A DNA stretch of 64,000 bases, from positions 372,001 to 436,000 of the forward strand of contig CBDHFR010000003.1 in NCBI GenBank assembly GCA_965262665.1, given 5' to 3'. The position numbers and the translations under genes are program-made. Below, one piece after another: positions 44,229 through 53,150 of this stretch. Below the pieces are notes generated by a model that saw only the letters and a program-made list of their open reading frames with translations, made no database searches and was not told the origin of the DNA. Origin of the DNA: CBDBND01 sp965262665. GTDB lineage: Bacteria > Pseudomonadota > Alphaproteobacteria > Rhodospirillales > Rhodospirillaceae. The number at the start of each line of letters is the position of its first letter. Position 1 is the first letter of the stretch.

Positions 44229-45119
44229 CTACATCATCGTCCGTAAAGTGCCCATTACCGTAATGTATGCTGTTATCATTGCGAGGAGTGCTGCCAGCAA
44301 TGCAATGATCGGGAGAGAAACCCAAAACGTCCAGCTCAACGATATATCAGGTAAGAAGCCGCTTTCTACGTTTTGTGCCAACAGAGCTATACTCAACAAC
44401 ATCACGAAGGCACCTAATAAACCTCCGGCACTCCCCTTAAATGCAGCCAAAAATGTGCGCTTCGAAAATTGCGCTGCCACGTACATGTCTCTGGCACCAA
44501 TGAAATGGAAAACGGCAATGATCTCACTAAATTCAGCCAGGCTTGCCCGAGTGGCATAGACAACGGTCAAAGCCAGCGCAAAAGTAACGACAATAGCCAC
44601 GCAAAACGCCAGCATTCGAAAGCCCTTGGTTAACTCAATTAGATGTTCAAACCAACGCCGGTGGTCATCTAACACGGCGTTTGGAACGAGTTCATGAACA
44701 GCTGTTCGGATTTCGTTTAGTGCCGACGGTGCGTCGTTTGTCAGTGTGACGTCGATCAAGGCCGGTAACGGCAGATCGCTCATTCCAGGCTTATCACCCA
44801 GCCAAGGAGAAAGAAGAGCGTCAAGTTCCGAGTCTGATAAAACTCTTACGGATTGTATGGTGGGTATGGACTGGAGTGCCGTAACGACCCGCTCAGCGCG
44901 GTCAGTATTTGCACTGCTGATTTGATCTGACGGCAAAGCAGGAATTTGAATCGTTAACGTGCCCGTCACGGTGCGCGACCACCCTGACAAAATTATGTCG
45001 AATACGTTCACACCGCTGATCGCCAAGATTCCAAGAAAAACCATTATGGCGACCAGCCAGGGAATAAAACCGCTGGCGCTATCACCACTGATCGGCAAGT
45101 CAGAACGAAGTTTTATCAT
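44229..45119 (-). CDS. ftsX: Cell division protein FtsX
   Basis: 296 residues with four hydrophobic segments: WLVAIMVFLGILAISGVNVF near the N-terminus, MLAFCVAIVVTFALALTVVY, then GGLLGAFVMLLSIALLAQ and FWVSLPIIALLAALLAMITA. A periplasmic loop (about residues 50-170) lies between the first and second. FtsX is the membrane partner of FtsE and transmits its ATPase cycle to cell-wall hydrolases at the division site. The ATG overlaps the ftsE stop (ATGA), so the two are translationally coupled. Confidence 0.9.
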   Translation of the reverse strand: MIKLRSDLPISGDSASGFIPWLVAIMVFLGILAISGVNVFDIILSGWSRTVTGTLTIQIPALPSDQISSANTDRAERVVTALQSIPTIQSVRVLSDSELDALLSPWLGDKPGMSDLPLPALIDVTLTNDAPSALNEIRTAVHELVPNAVLDDHRRWFEHLIELTKGFRMLAFCVAIVVTFALALTVVYATRASLAEFSEIIAVFHFIGARDMYVAAQFSKRTFLAAFKGSAGGLLGAFVMLLSIALLAQNVESGFLPDISLSWTFWVSLPIIALLAALLAMITAYITVMGTLRTMM

Positions 45120-45883
45120 TCCATACTTCCCGGTATTCCATGACCATCAGTCTCGACTGTATCATTCTCTAATCGTGCCAATGGAGGTTGTTCTTCCAGA
45201 CGGCCGTTCGAGAGTGACAAACGCGGAAAAGAGAAACGAGATACCAAATGCTCGTTGTGAGTAGCTATAACGACGCAGGCGCCAAGTTTATTTAATTCCA
45301 TAAATAACTGCATGAGGCGCAAACCAATGGCATCATCAACACTTCCCGTTGGTTCGTCCGCCAATATAAGTTGAGGCCGATTAACAACTGCGCGGGCTAT
45401 GGCAACGCGCTGCTTCTGACCACCGGAAAGTACTGCCGGTTTAGAGTTCATATAGTCCTCTAAACCAACCCAAGACAGCAGTTCGGCAACGTTTTCTTTC
45501 ACCTTTGATTCGCTTTCACCGGCAATACGCAGCGGCAGCGCCACGTTGTCAAATGAGGAAAGATGATCAAGTAGGCGAAAATCCTGAAACACGACGCCAA
45601 TCTTACGGCGGATGGCCGGCAAGCGTCCTCGCTGCGCCACCGTTACATTTGTGCCAAAAAGACGAATGGCGCCTGAGCTTGGCCGTTGTGCCAGATAAAG
45701 CAGACTCAAGAGGGACGTCTTGCCGGCACCTGATGGTCCAGTGAGAAACCAAAATGAACCGGTAGGTAGAGAAAGGTTCAGGTCCGTTAACGAAAACGGG
45801 CCTTCGTCGTATCTAAGACCGACGTCCTCCAGCTCTACCGCTGCAGAGTTGGTAACTGCTTTTTCTTTTCGACTCAATAACAC
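45116..45883 (-). CDS. ftsE: Cell division ATP-binding protein FtsE
   Basis: 255 residues. Complete ABC ATPase motifs: Walker A TGPSGAGKTSLL, Q-loop GVVFQDFRLLDHLSS, signature LSGGQKQRVAIARAV, Walker B LILADEPTGSVDD and H-loop VVIATHNEHLV. FtsE drives FtsX at the septum. It is about 30 residues longer than most FtsE proteins, because of a short N-terminal addition and a C-terminal tail (RLENDTVETDGHGIPGSME). The start is not fixed; a downstream ATG is absent, but a GTG start near VTNSAAVELEDVGL would give the usual length. The IS3 debris begins about 200 bp upstream. Confidence 0.92.
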   Translation of the reverse strand: MLLSRKEKAVTNSAAVELEDVGLRYDEGPFSLTDLNLSLPTGSFWFLTGPSGAGKTSLLSLLYLAQRPSSGAIRLFGTNVTVAQRGRLPAIRRKIGVVFQDFRLLDHLSSFDNVALPLRIAGESESKVKENVAELLSWVGLEDYMNSKPAVLSGGQKQRVAIARAVVNRPQLILADEPTGSVDDAIGLRLMQLFMELNKLGACVVIATHNEHLVSRFSFPRLSLSNGRLEEQPPLARLENDTVETDGHGIPGSME

Positions 45884-45919
45884 CGCAATAAGCCGCTTGG
45901 GTTTCCCGGGGTCAATCCA

Positions 45920-46085
45920 CTAAAAGGTACATCCGAACGGTTTCCCGTCGGTGTGCTGCTGCCAGCCAAAGGCCCTCCTAGGCTGGGAATGTCCGTCGTC
46001 AAAACATTTGGGACAAATGAGCGTGTTTTCTAACGGAGGATTTAGCTCATCTTGGTTGGCAGTTAAGCCGCCTGGCGTTGATGGT
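45920..46085 (-). pseudogene. Possible 3' remnant of a Cys-containing protein
   Basis: The frame ends in NPPLENTLICPKCFDDGHSQ, then PRRAFGWQQHTDGKPFGCTF and stop, about 37 bp upstream of ftsE. The CxxC and a later Cys could form a small zinc site, but upstream the frame enters IS3 sequence, so the gene is truncated if real. I do not recognise the family. Confidence 0.25.
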
Positions 46086-46870
46086 TCAAGCGGCGGTTTT
46101 GGCTGGTGAGTTTTTGGTTTTTTGTCTCCTTTCGATGATTGCGGTGTCTCGCCCGAAGGAGGCGTCAGCGGGGGTGACGGTGCCGATACTCTCATGGTAG
46201 CGGTGGTTATTGTAGTGATCGACGCAGGCGCCGATCTGGTTTTCCAGATCACCCGGCAGGAAGTAGTTCTTAAGCAGGATGCGGTGCTTCAGCGTTTGAT
46301 GCCAGCGCTCGATCTTGCCTTGGGTCTGGGGGTGATGAGGTGCGCCGCGAACATGGTCTATTTTCAGATCCTCCAACCATTCAGCCAGATCGCCGGAGAC
46401 ATAAGATGAGCCGTTGTCTGAGAGCAGCCTCGGCTTGTGGACGACTTTGGTCTGATCGCAGCCTGATGCTTTCAGTGCCAGGTTCAACGTCTCCGTCACA
46501 TCATCGGCCCGCATGGTGGCGCACAGCTTCCAGGCGATGATGTAGCGCGAGAAGTCGTCCAGGATAGTCGACAGATAGAACCAGCCCCAGCCGATGACCT
46601 TGAGAGAGGTGAAGTCGGTCTGCCATAGCTGGTTGGGCGCAGTGGTCTTATCATGGAACTCATCGGCGGCCTTGACGACGACAACGGCTGGGCTGGTGAT
46701 CAGGTCATGGGCCTTGAGCAGGCGGTAGACGGACGCTTCCGAGACGAAGGAGCCCTTGGTATCGGTAAACTGAACTAGACTCGATGTGATCTGACACCGC
46801 TCCCTTCCCAGCAAGCTGGAATGGGAGCGGCGCATCTCTTGATGGAGATGGTGGTTGTCCATTTTGATGG
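46086..46870 (-). mobile_element. IS3 family transposase (OrfB, rve domain) fragment
   Basis: Encodes VSEASVYRLLKAHDLITSPA and the integrase core LWQTDFTSLKVIGWGWFYLS (first Asp), PRLLSDNGSSYVSGDLAEWL (second Asp) and PHHPQTQGKIERWHQTLKHR (Glu), then HYNNHRYHESIGTVTPADAS. OrfA and the inverted repeats are missing. The 5' side is joined to an IS110 element in the opposite direction. Confidence 0.75.
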
Positions 46871-47024
46871 TGGTGCACACCAACCACAAAACGAGGAAAT
46901 GGGATGAACGCCTCCCACCCCTTGATGTTCGAAGGCCGAAAGGGTTGGACCCTCGCGGGCCGACGGCATCAAAGTGCCAAGTGGTGAAGAGCAAGCTCTT
47001 CACGGGCAAACCGGAGGATCCGAC

Positions 47025-47693
47025 ATGAAGACCAACAGAACCGTCGTTGGTGTGGATACGGCAAAGCGAGTGTTCCAGTTGCACTAGGTGGATATGGAGG
47101 CGGGTGAGATTGTCGATTTGAAGCTGACGCGGGCGAAGTTCCTGGAGCACTTCGCCAACCGCACGCCCTGCGTTGTGGCGATGGCGGCGTGCGGCGGCAC
47201 GCAGCATTGGGCGCGCCGGCTGCGGGAACTCGGGCACGAGCCCCGGCTGTTGCCGGCCAAGGCTGTTCGGCCCTTCGTTGGCGGCAATAAGAACGATGCG
47301 CAGGACGCGCGGGCGATCTGGACCGCGGTTCAGCAACCCGGCATCAAGACCGTTGCGATCAAGACCGAGGAACAGCAGGCGGTCCTGGCAATGCACCGCA
47401 TGCGCCAGCAGCTGGTGAAGTTCCGCACTGCCCAGATCAACGGCCTGCGCGGCCTTCTGAGCGAATACGGCGAGGTCATGCCGCAAGGCCGGGCCGGCAT
47501 AAGCCGTGCGATCGCCCCGGCCCTGGAGCGGGTCTCGGAGCGCCTTCCGGTGATGATCGTGGAGACCTTAGCCGAGCGGCGACCGCCCAACGTGGTCACG
47601 GTCGCACTGGCCAACAAGACGGCACGCACGATCTGGGCCCTATTGGCCCATGACCGGGCGTACCAGACGAACTTCAACAGCCAGCCGGTCTAG
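47025..47693 (+). pseudogene. IS110 family transposase with a nonsense codon and internal deletion
   Basis: The ATG at 47025 starts MKTNRTVVGVDTAKRVFQLH, immediately followed by TAG (47085-47087). The frame then continues through the DEDD N-terminal domain (AMAACGGTQHWARRLRELGH, NKNDAQDARAIWTAVQQP). The C-terminal Transposase_20 domain is missing: VMIVETLAERRPPNV jumps directly to the family tail NKTARTIWALLAHDRAYQTN. About 223 codons remain where full-length proteins have 300-400. Inactive. Confidence 0.75.
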
Positions 47694-47699
47694 GCGCGG

Positions 47700-47870
47700 C
47701 AGACGACGGGATAACGAACCGACACAGGAGGTGTCTTTGTCTCGCCCTCAGGCGTCCGCTCGATCTGGCTGCGGCATGACCTGGCCAACTTCAAGGCCCG
47801 CCTTAAAGCATTGGGGGCTAGGGTCGCCGAGGATGGCATGATTCTGACCGAAGCCCAGGTGCGGTGGAGT
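47700..47870 (+). mobile_element. IS481-type transposase fragment
   Basis: Encodes VFVSPSGVRSIWLRHDLANF and KARLKALGARVAEDGMILTE, the linker before the catalytic domain in IS481-like transposases. Nothing else of the element is present. Confidence 0.5.
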
Positions 47871-47948
47871 GGACGCCCCCATCTGACGGCGTCATAAGCG
47901 CCAGGAAGGAACACACGTGTGGTGCGTTCGATCAACGAAGGAGGCGTC

Positions 47949-48300
47949 CGTGGAGCAAGTTACCATCATCGGCATCGACATTTCAAAGAGGAGCTTCCAA
48001 CTTCATGGGGCAACCGCCGAAGGTTTACCGGTATTCCGCAAGAAACTGTCGCGAGGCAAGTTCCTCGCATTCCTTTCCGAAGTGCCGCCGTGCCTGATCG
48101 TGATGGAGGCCTGCGGTGGCGCACACCACTGGGGCCGGCAAATCATCGCTCTCGGCCACGCGTGCAAGCTGATCCCGCCGTTGACAATGTCAAGCCATTC
48201 CTGAAGCGACAGAAGAATGACAGTAACGACGCGGCTGCAATCGTCGAGGCTGGCCTCGGTGTTAGATACCGATCAGCTGCGGCCGGCTGTTTGTTGTTTT
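47949..48300 (+). mobile_element. IS110 family N-terminal fragment (different copy)
   Basis: GTG or nearby start then EQVTIIGIDISKRSFQLHGA, CLIVMEACGGAHHWGRQIIA. After about 48180 the frame shifts (VDNVKPFLKRQKNDSNDAAA). It stops near 48260, where an istB fragment in the opposite direction begins. It is a distinct IS110 from the one at 47025. Confidence 0.65.
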
Positions 48301-48302
48301 CT

Positions 48303-48477
48303 TAGGCTCTGGTTGAGCCGGTAGCTGTCGCCGTTCATTTCCAGAATATGGACATGGTGGGTCAGGCGATCGAGCAGCGCGCCGGTCAGGCGCTCGGAAC
48401 CGAATATTTCCGTCCATTCGTCGAACGGCAAGTTCGAGGTGATGACGATTGCGCCCCGTTTGTAACGTTGGCTGGAC
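48303..48477 (-). mobile_element. IS21 istB fragment (second copy)
   Basis: 48355-48475 matches 38010-38130 almost exactly and encodes AIVITSNLPFDEWTEIFGSE and RLTGALLDRLTHHVHILEMN. It is cut off on the right by the IS6 end at 48478. Confidence 0.65.
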
Positions 48478-49282
48478 GGCATTATCAGACTAACTGGGTC
48501 GGAGCAGAAGAAGCTATAGTACAGGATCTTCAGGCAGCAAGTAGGCGCCACTCGGCCAGGGCGTCGGCTCGGGCTTGTTTGAAAATATCTCGGCGGTTGA
48601 GATGGCGTTGGTGGTTGAAATGGTTGTGGATCGAGGCATGAACGGAGGCGAATTTCTGCAGGGTCTTGATGTCTCTGAACCGCGCCATCGCCCCTTCTCG
48701 TCGTCGGAAGGGCTGATGTGAGTTTTCCGCCGGATTGTTAAGCCACTGACCCGTTACCTGGCGACGGTCAATACCCATCTCCTTCATCGCTGCGCGATAG
48801 GATGGGAGCTTATCGGTTACGATCACTTTGGGGCGTCCATACTGTTTCATGACCTTGCGCAAAAACCTAAGCGCGGCCCTGCGATCCCGCCGTTTCGTGG
48901 CCAAAACCTCAAGTACTTCGCCTTCATGGTCAACGGCACGCCATAGATAATGTGTTTCGCCATTGATGCGGACAAACACCTCATCAAGATGCCAGCGCCA
49001 GTTCGAAAAGGATCCACGATGAACACGGCGTTTCCGGATTTCAGCGGCAAACAACGGGCCAAAGCGGTTCCACCAATACCGCACCGTCTCGTGACAAACG
49101 TCAACGCCCCGTTCGTATAGCAGGTCCTCGACCTGCCTCAGGGAGAGTGGAAATCTGACATACAGCATCACAGCGAGGCGGATGACCTCGGGTGACGTCT
49201 TGAAGTATTTGAAAGGATTTTTCATTCCAGGACCCTAGACGGCATGTCCCGTACACTCAACGCAGTTTCCTCTGACAATGCC
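48478..49282 (-). mobile_element. IS6 family element, complete (805 bp)
   Basis: Starts GGCATTATCAGACTAA (48478) and ends with TCTGACAATGCC (49282); same length as the other two full copies. It interrupts an older IS6 copy, whose 3' end follows at 49283-49408, and cuts an istB fragment on its left. Confidence 0.9.
48530..49225 (-). CDS. IS6 family transposase
   Basis: 231 residues. Catalytic Asp in WRWHLDEVFVRINGETHYLW, Asp in VIVTDKLPSYRAAMK and Glu in NNPAENSHQPFRRREGAMAR. It is the most diverged of the three intact copies (PFKYFKTSPEVIRLAVMLYV at the N-terminus), so it probably arrived separately. Confidence 0.93.
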   Translation of the reverse strand: MKNPFKYFKTSPEVIRLAVMLYVRFPLSLRQVEDLLYERGVDVCHETVRYWWNRFGPLFAAEIRKRRVHRGSFSNWRWHLDEVFVRINGETHYLWRAVDHEGEVLEVLATKRRDRRAALRFLRKVMKQYGRPKVIVTDKLPSYRAAMKEMGIDRRQVTGQWLNNPAENSHQPFRRREGAMARFRDIKTLQKFASVHASIHNHFNHQRHLNRRDIFKQARADALAEWRLLAA

Positions 49283-49408
49283 ATCTCAACCGCCGCGATA
49301 CTTTCAAACAAGCCCGAGCTGCTGACCTGGCCGAATGGCGTCAACTTGCTGCCTGAGAGTCCTCTATTATGGCTTCTTCTGTTCCGGGCCAGTTAGTCTG
49401 ACAATGCC
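49283..49408 (+). mobile_element. IS6 element, 3' fragment
   Basis: Matches the last 126 bp of the 34398-35202 copy (ATCTCAACCGCCGCGATACT through AATGCC), including the transposase C-terminus and right inverted repeat. The remainder was replaced by the IS6 copy to its left. Confidence 0.8.
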
Positions 49409-49492
49409 CCAGGGCATCGTCGCCGTGTTCGAACTAAGCATGGTCGTCGTTTGATTCCGGCGGTTTGTGCCATCGAATCTTAGCCGCTGAGC

Positions 49493-49680
49493 TTACGCCC
49501 GCAAAACCGCGTTACGGCCCGCAGACCGACCTGAGATCATGGCTTCGGTCAGGTAGGTGCCGTTCTGATAGAGATCGGCGACCATGGACCCCAGCTGGCC
49601 TGCCTCGTACAGACCCGGAATGGGCTCGCCGGCGCGGTTGAGAACTTCGCCTTTAGAGCGGAATCCGATCACGTTGCGCT
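49493..49680 (-). pseudogene. FAD-dependent dehydrogenase, C-terminal exon-like piece
   Basis: Third part of the split flavoprotein gene (see the 52611-53023 entry). It encodes VIGFRSKGEVLNRAGEPIPG, LYEAGQLGSMVADLYQNGTY and LTEAMISGRSAGRNAVLRA, stop at 49493-49495. This is the FAD-binding C-terminal segment of 3-ketosteroid dehydrogenase / fumarate-reductase-type flavoproteins. Confidence 0.75.
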
Positions 49681-50615
49681 GTATCCGGCGGCGTTGAAGT
49701 AGTTTTTGCATTCTTGCGGGGAGAAGGTCAGGGAGATTTGGCCGATGGCGTTCCAGAGACCATCGACGGTTCGCTCAGCGGCTTTTCGGAGCCTTGCCTT
49801 GAGCTTTGCGAAGGCGAGTTCGATGGGATTGAAGTCAGGGCTATAGGGCGGCAGGAAGAGGAGTTGTGCGCCGGTGTCTTCGATCATCTTGCGGACCTTG
49901 GGTCCCTTGTGGCTTGAGAGGTTGTCCATGACGACGATATCGCCGGGCCTCAGTTCGGGGACGAGGCCCTCTTTGACGTAGGCCTCGAAGGCATCGCGGT
50001 CGATAGCGCCGTTGATCACGAAGGGAGAGATCATGCCGTGCCGTGTGAGCCCGGCGAGGAAGGTGGTTGTGTTCCAGTGTCCGTGGGGGGCGGCCATGCG
50101 CAGGCGTTCGCCGCGCGGGGCCCAGCCGTGGGTGCGGGCCATGTTGGTCTTGGCCCAGGTCTCGTCGATGAACACCAGCCGGTCGGGGTCGAGGCCGGGC
50201 TGGCTGTCGCGCCAGGCCTGTCGCCGGCTCAACACGTCCGGACGGTCTTGCTCCGCCGCATGGCCGGTCTTTTTTTTCGCGTGATGCCGTGGCGCACGAG
50301 GAAGCGCTGTATCGACCCGTAGCTGAAGGTGAGGTCTCGGTCCCCGAGAGCCGCGCGCAACTCCTCAATGGCCATGTCCCGCCTCTCCTCAAGAAGACCC
50401 AGGATCACGCCGCGCTGCGCCTCGATCCGGCCCGAGCGACGGTCCCCGCCAAGCGCCTTCGGGCGGGCGTCTCCCTGTTCGCGTTCCAGCGCACGCCAAC
50501 GGCTCACGCTCGCCGCGCTTACCCCGAAACGCGCACCAGCCGCTCTATGGCTCATACCCTCTGAAACCGCTGATAGAACCCGATTGCGAAGATCAAGGGA
50601 AAGGGCTTTCGACAT
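49669..50615 (-). CDS. IS630 transposase made from two frames, likely by -1 frameshifting
   Basis: Frame A (ATG 50615 to 50229) has the helix-turn-helix (HRAAGARFGVSAASVSRWRA) and ends soon after an A8 run. Frame B (to 49669) carries the full DDE core: RLVFIDETWAKTNMARTHGW, DIVVMDNLSSHKGPKVRKMI, LPPYSPDFNPIELAFAKLKA. Frame B is in the -1 frame relative to A, and the run (minus-strand bases 50277-50270) contains the slippery heptamer A AAA AAA. A -1 slip would join VRHGITRKK to KTGHAAEQDRPDVLSRRQAW. All catalytic residues are present. The 3' end runs into host sequence, so the downstream inverted repeat may be missing. Confidence 0.75.
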
Positions 50616-50712
50616 CAATGCCGGCCTCCTCAACCCGGCCGACATCTTGAATCACAAATCCCTCGCCCTGTGAATCCCCCAACGATTCAATCAGGTCAGA
50701 TCATGCGCTAGT
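49681..50712 (-). mobile_element. IS630 family element inserted in a flavoprotein gene
   Basis: Lies between two copies of GTTGCGCT (49673-49680 and 50713-50720). Removing the element with one copy restores an open frame in the flavoprotein (AGAKRN then VIGFRSKGE). IS630 usually duplicates only TA, so the octamer may instead be a microhomology junction from loss of the 3' terminus. The 5' end (CTAGCGCATGATCTGACC on the minus strand) looks normal. Confidence 0.7.
50270..50277 (-). promoter_or_regulatory. Putative programmed -1 ribosomal frameshift site
   Basis: Eight A on the coding strand (CGCG-AAAAAAAA-GACC) at the exact point where transposase frame A hands over to frame B. A-rich heptamers of this form drive -1 frameshifting in several IS families. 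Confidence 0.5.
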
Positions 50713-51703
50713 GTTGCGCTTCGCCCCAGCAGACGTGCAGACAAGACCCGGCTTGATCTCAATGGCGTAGTAGGGCGGTGTCACGATGGGTTCAAGCGTT
50801 GACGGATCCCGGTTAAACGTGAGGTCTGTCTTGGCGGCGCAGGCAGCATTGTATTCGGTGACCGTCTTAATCAGTTGATCCTGATCCCGGCCCAGCTTAA
50901 GGGCGAGCTCAGCAATGGAATTGGTCTTGGTGATCCAGCCCTTTTCAATTTCCTTGCTGTTGTCTTCGCTCCACTCATACCCGTGGACGGCGGCATTCCA
51001 GGTCATCCACTTCATGCCTAGGCTGAAATTCTTGCGCACGTTCTCATCAAAAATCATGTGCACCGGCATCACCCAGGCATGCAGGGTATCGACATAGTGG
51101 CCGTGCTGCTTCCATTTGTAGTGCGTACGGCTAAAAGGATAGGTCTCGTCGCCGAAGCGTCTGTCGTCGGCGGCCACTTCGATCCAGCTATATTTAGTGT
51201 ACCGAAAGGCGCGCATGAAGGCGGTCTCGTAGTCGGGTACCTTGATGGCGAGATGGAACCCGCTGGAGTTCATGCGGTTGCGCAAATGCCATAAATCCGC
51301 ACCGGCCCGTTGCAGCATATGAATACCGTCGCCGGTGTTGTAGGGACTACCAAAAGCGTGGACATCCATCCACCCGGCGTAGTTCAGCTTCATGTCATCG
51401 TTGTTCTCATACCCGCCGCAGGCTAGAACCACGCCGCCACGCGCTCTAACAGAGATCTCTTGCCCCGCGTGGTCAACAATTATGCCAAAGACTTCCCGAG
51501 TGTCGGGGTCTTGCACCAGATCGACAGCGGGGCTTTCGTACCAGACCGTCACCGGGCGCTTGTCGACGTTGTTCTTAAACGCTCCCCACAGGCCACCTGG
51601 ACGCGGCAATATGGTCGCCGCGTTTTTAACAGCCGCCTTTGCACCGAGGTCGGCAAATTCATAGATAGGTTCAGACACCACGTACTCTTGATTTGCTTCC
51701 TTA
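50713..51703 (-). pseudogene. FAD-dependent dehydrogenase, middle piece
   Basis: Second part of the split flavoprotein gene. It encodes EANQEYVVSEPIYEFADLGA, GIIVDHAGQEISVRARGGVV, LACGGYENNDDMKLNYAGWM, RRFGDETYPFSRTHYKWKQH and LVCTSAGAKRN. The apparent ATG at 51723 lies in the IS5 element and is not the real start. About 330 residues: the substrate-capping domain and part of the FAD domain. Confidence 0.8.
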
Positions 51704-52610
51704 GAGTCGGTTTCGAAAGTCATGCGGCTCGGGCCAATCTGCGGACGAGGAGCATGACGGAGGCGGCGTAGAGGAAGGCGCGGGCCGAGGCGATGGTGGC
51801 CTCGAAGTCCTTTGCCAGTCGCCGGTTGCGGTTGATCCAGGCGAAGAAGCGCTCCACGACCCAGCGGCGCGGTTGGACGGCGAAGCCGACCTGATCGGGG
51901 CTTTTGCGCACGATCTCGACGGCGATCATGGTGGCCGTGGCGACCTTCTCGCCGGCGTAGCCGCTATCGGCAAAGACCTTCTCGATGAACGGAAACGAGC
52001 CGCGTGAGGCGCACAGCAGCGGCCCGCCACCATCGCGGTCCTGGATACTCGCCGGATGCGCCTCGAGCACGAGGCCGCGCCCGTCGGTGTCGACCAGCGC
52101 GTGGCGCTTGCGCCCCTTGATCTTCTTGCCCGCATCGTAGCCGCGGGGGCCACCAGCCTCGGTCGTCTTGACGCTCTGGCTGTCGATAATCGCGCCGCTC
52201 GGGCTGGCCTCGCGTCCGACCCGCTCGCGATCGGCCATGACCAGAAAGTGGTTGATCTTCTCAAGGAGGCCGTCGTCGCGGAACTTAGCGAACCAGCGAT
52301 AGATCGTGCCCCACGGTGGTAAATCGCTTGGCAGCAAGCGCCAAGGGCAGCCAGCCCGCATCACGTAGAAAATGCCGTTGACGATCTCTCGCATCGGCCA
52401 TGACCGGGGCCGTCCCGTGCCATGAGCCGGAGGCAAATGAGGCTCGATCACAACCCACTCCGCATCGGTCAAATCAGTCTGATAACGCAGCGCCTTGCGG
52501 CTATGCTGCTCTCGGGTGGTCGGCGTCCACATGGCGGCTCCAGATCGGTTTCAGCAACCTTCCTGGAATCACATCGACACCGGCCACTCAACCCCTTTCG
52601 AAACGGCCTC
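51704..52610 (-). mobile_element. IS5 family element with TTA target duplication
   Basis: 907 bp with inverted repeats (GAGTCGGTTTCGAAAG left; GAGGCCGTTTCGAAAG reading inward from the right). It is flanked by TTA at 51701-51703 and 52611-52613, the 3-bp duplication of this family. Removing it with one TTA restores the host gene frame as WIEERAKEANQEYVV. Confidence 0.93.
51720..52532 (-). CDS. IS5 family transposase
   Basis: 270 residues. N-terminal DUF4096-like region (YQTDLTDAEWVVIEPHLPPA, GRPRSWPMREIVNGIFYVMR, GCPWRLLPSDLPPWGTIYRW) and a DDE core: SGAIIDSQSVKTTEAGGPRG (Asp), EKVFADSGYAGEKVATATMI (Asp) and WVVERFFAWINRNRRLAKDF (Glu). Intact, and probably functional. It lies within the flavoprotein gene in the same direction. 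Confidence 0.93.
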   Translation of the reverse strand: MWTPTTREQHSRKALRYQTDLTDAEWVVIEPHLPPAHGTGRPRSWPMREIVNGIFYVMRAGCPWRLLPSDLPPWGTIYRWFAKFRDDGLLEKINHFLVMADRERVGREASPSGAIIDSQSVKTTEAGGPRGYDAGKKIKGRKRHALVDTDGRGLVLEAHPASIQDRDGGGPLLCASRGSFPFIEKVFADSGYAGEKVATATMIAVEIVRKSPDQVGFAVQPRRWVVERFFAWINRNRRLAKDFEATIASARAFLYAASVMLLVRRLARAA

Positions 52611-53023
52611 TTAGCGCGTTCTTCGATCCAGGGATGGAGGTCCATCAATTCGCTGACCCAAAACTCGAGTAAATCCTCAGGAACGGGGTTCGAGTAGGAC
52701 AGATTGCGCTGATAACGCTTCATTGCTTCCTTGTCTTTGGGGATTACCAAGCCTTGACCAGAGGCGCGGGAGTTGCCTCCGGCGTGCTCCTCAGGCGCTT
52801 TCTCGAGAATCAAGATTTTTGCATCCGGCCTTACATCCAACGCTTCGATGGCGGCGGAACACGCTGCAATACCAAATCCGACAAGGACGATATCGTATTC
52901 CTCATCCCAATTAGTGCGTGGACTCGCTGCTTCCGCAGACTCGACAACCGCCGCAGCCGCAGCGGTGCCAACTATCAAAGAACGGCGATCAAGTGGTTGA
53001 TTACGATTGTCTTTGACGTCCAT
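52611..53023 (-). pseudogene. FAD-dependent dehydrogenase (3-ketosteroid dehydrogenase/FrdA-like), N-terminal piece of a gene split by IS5 and IS630
   Basis: First of three parts (52611-53023, 50713-51703, 49493-49680) that together encode a flavoprotein of about 530 residues. The start ATG at 53023 follows GGAGAGAGAG. A Tat-like leader (QPLDRRSLIVGTAAAAAVVE) suggests export. The FAD-binding fold is clear (YDIVLVGFGIAACSAAIEAL, ILILEKAPEEHAGGNSRASG). Removal of the IS5 and one TTA joins LHPWIEERAK to EANQEYVV in frame; removal of the IS630 joins AGAKRN to VIGFRSK. The enzyme would introduce a double bond or reduce a substrate using FAD. A TATAAT box at about 53048-53053 (minus strand) sits at a suitable distance upstream. 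Confidence 0.82.
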
Positions 53024-53071
53024 CTCTCTCTCCGTATCGGATTCAATTATACGATAAGACCAACTTCACGT

Positions 53072-53103
53072 GTCCCTTCCGAAAACCTTATCTGGTTGAA
53101 ATG
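53072..53103 (-). repeat. Single arm of the dispersed inverted-repeat family
   Basis: TGTCCCTTCCGAAAACCTTA onward matches 3925-3956 (inverted) at about 29 of 32 positions. It lies 49 bp upstream of the flavoprotein start, next to a TATAAT box. Confidence 0.6.
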
Positions 53104-53150
53104 AAGATGGATCCTCTGTAATCAGTTTGGGATGATATCGTTCGTTAGAG

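Noticed and set aside
50701..51723. 340-residue flavoprotein with its own ATG at 51723
   Set aside because: That ATG lies within the IS5 end; the reading frame is the middle of a larger interrupted gene.
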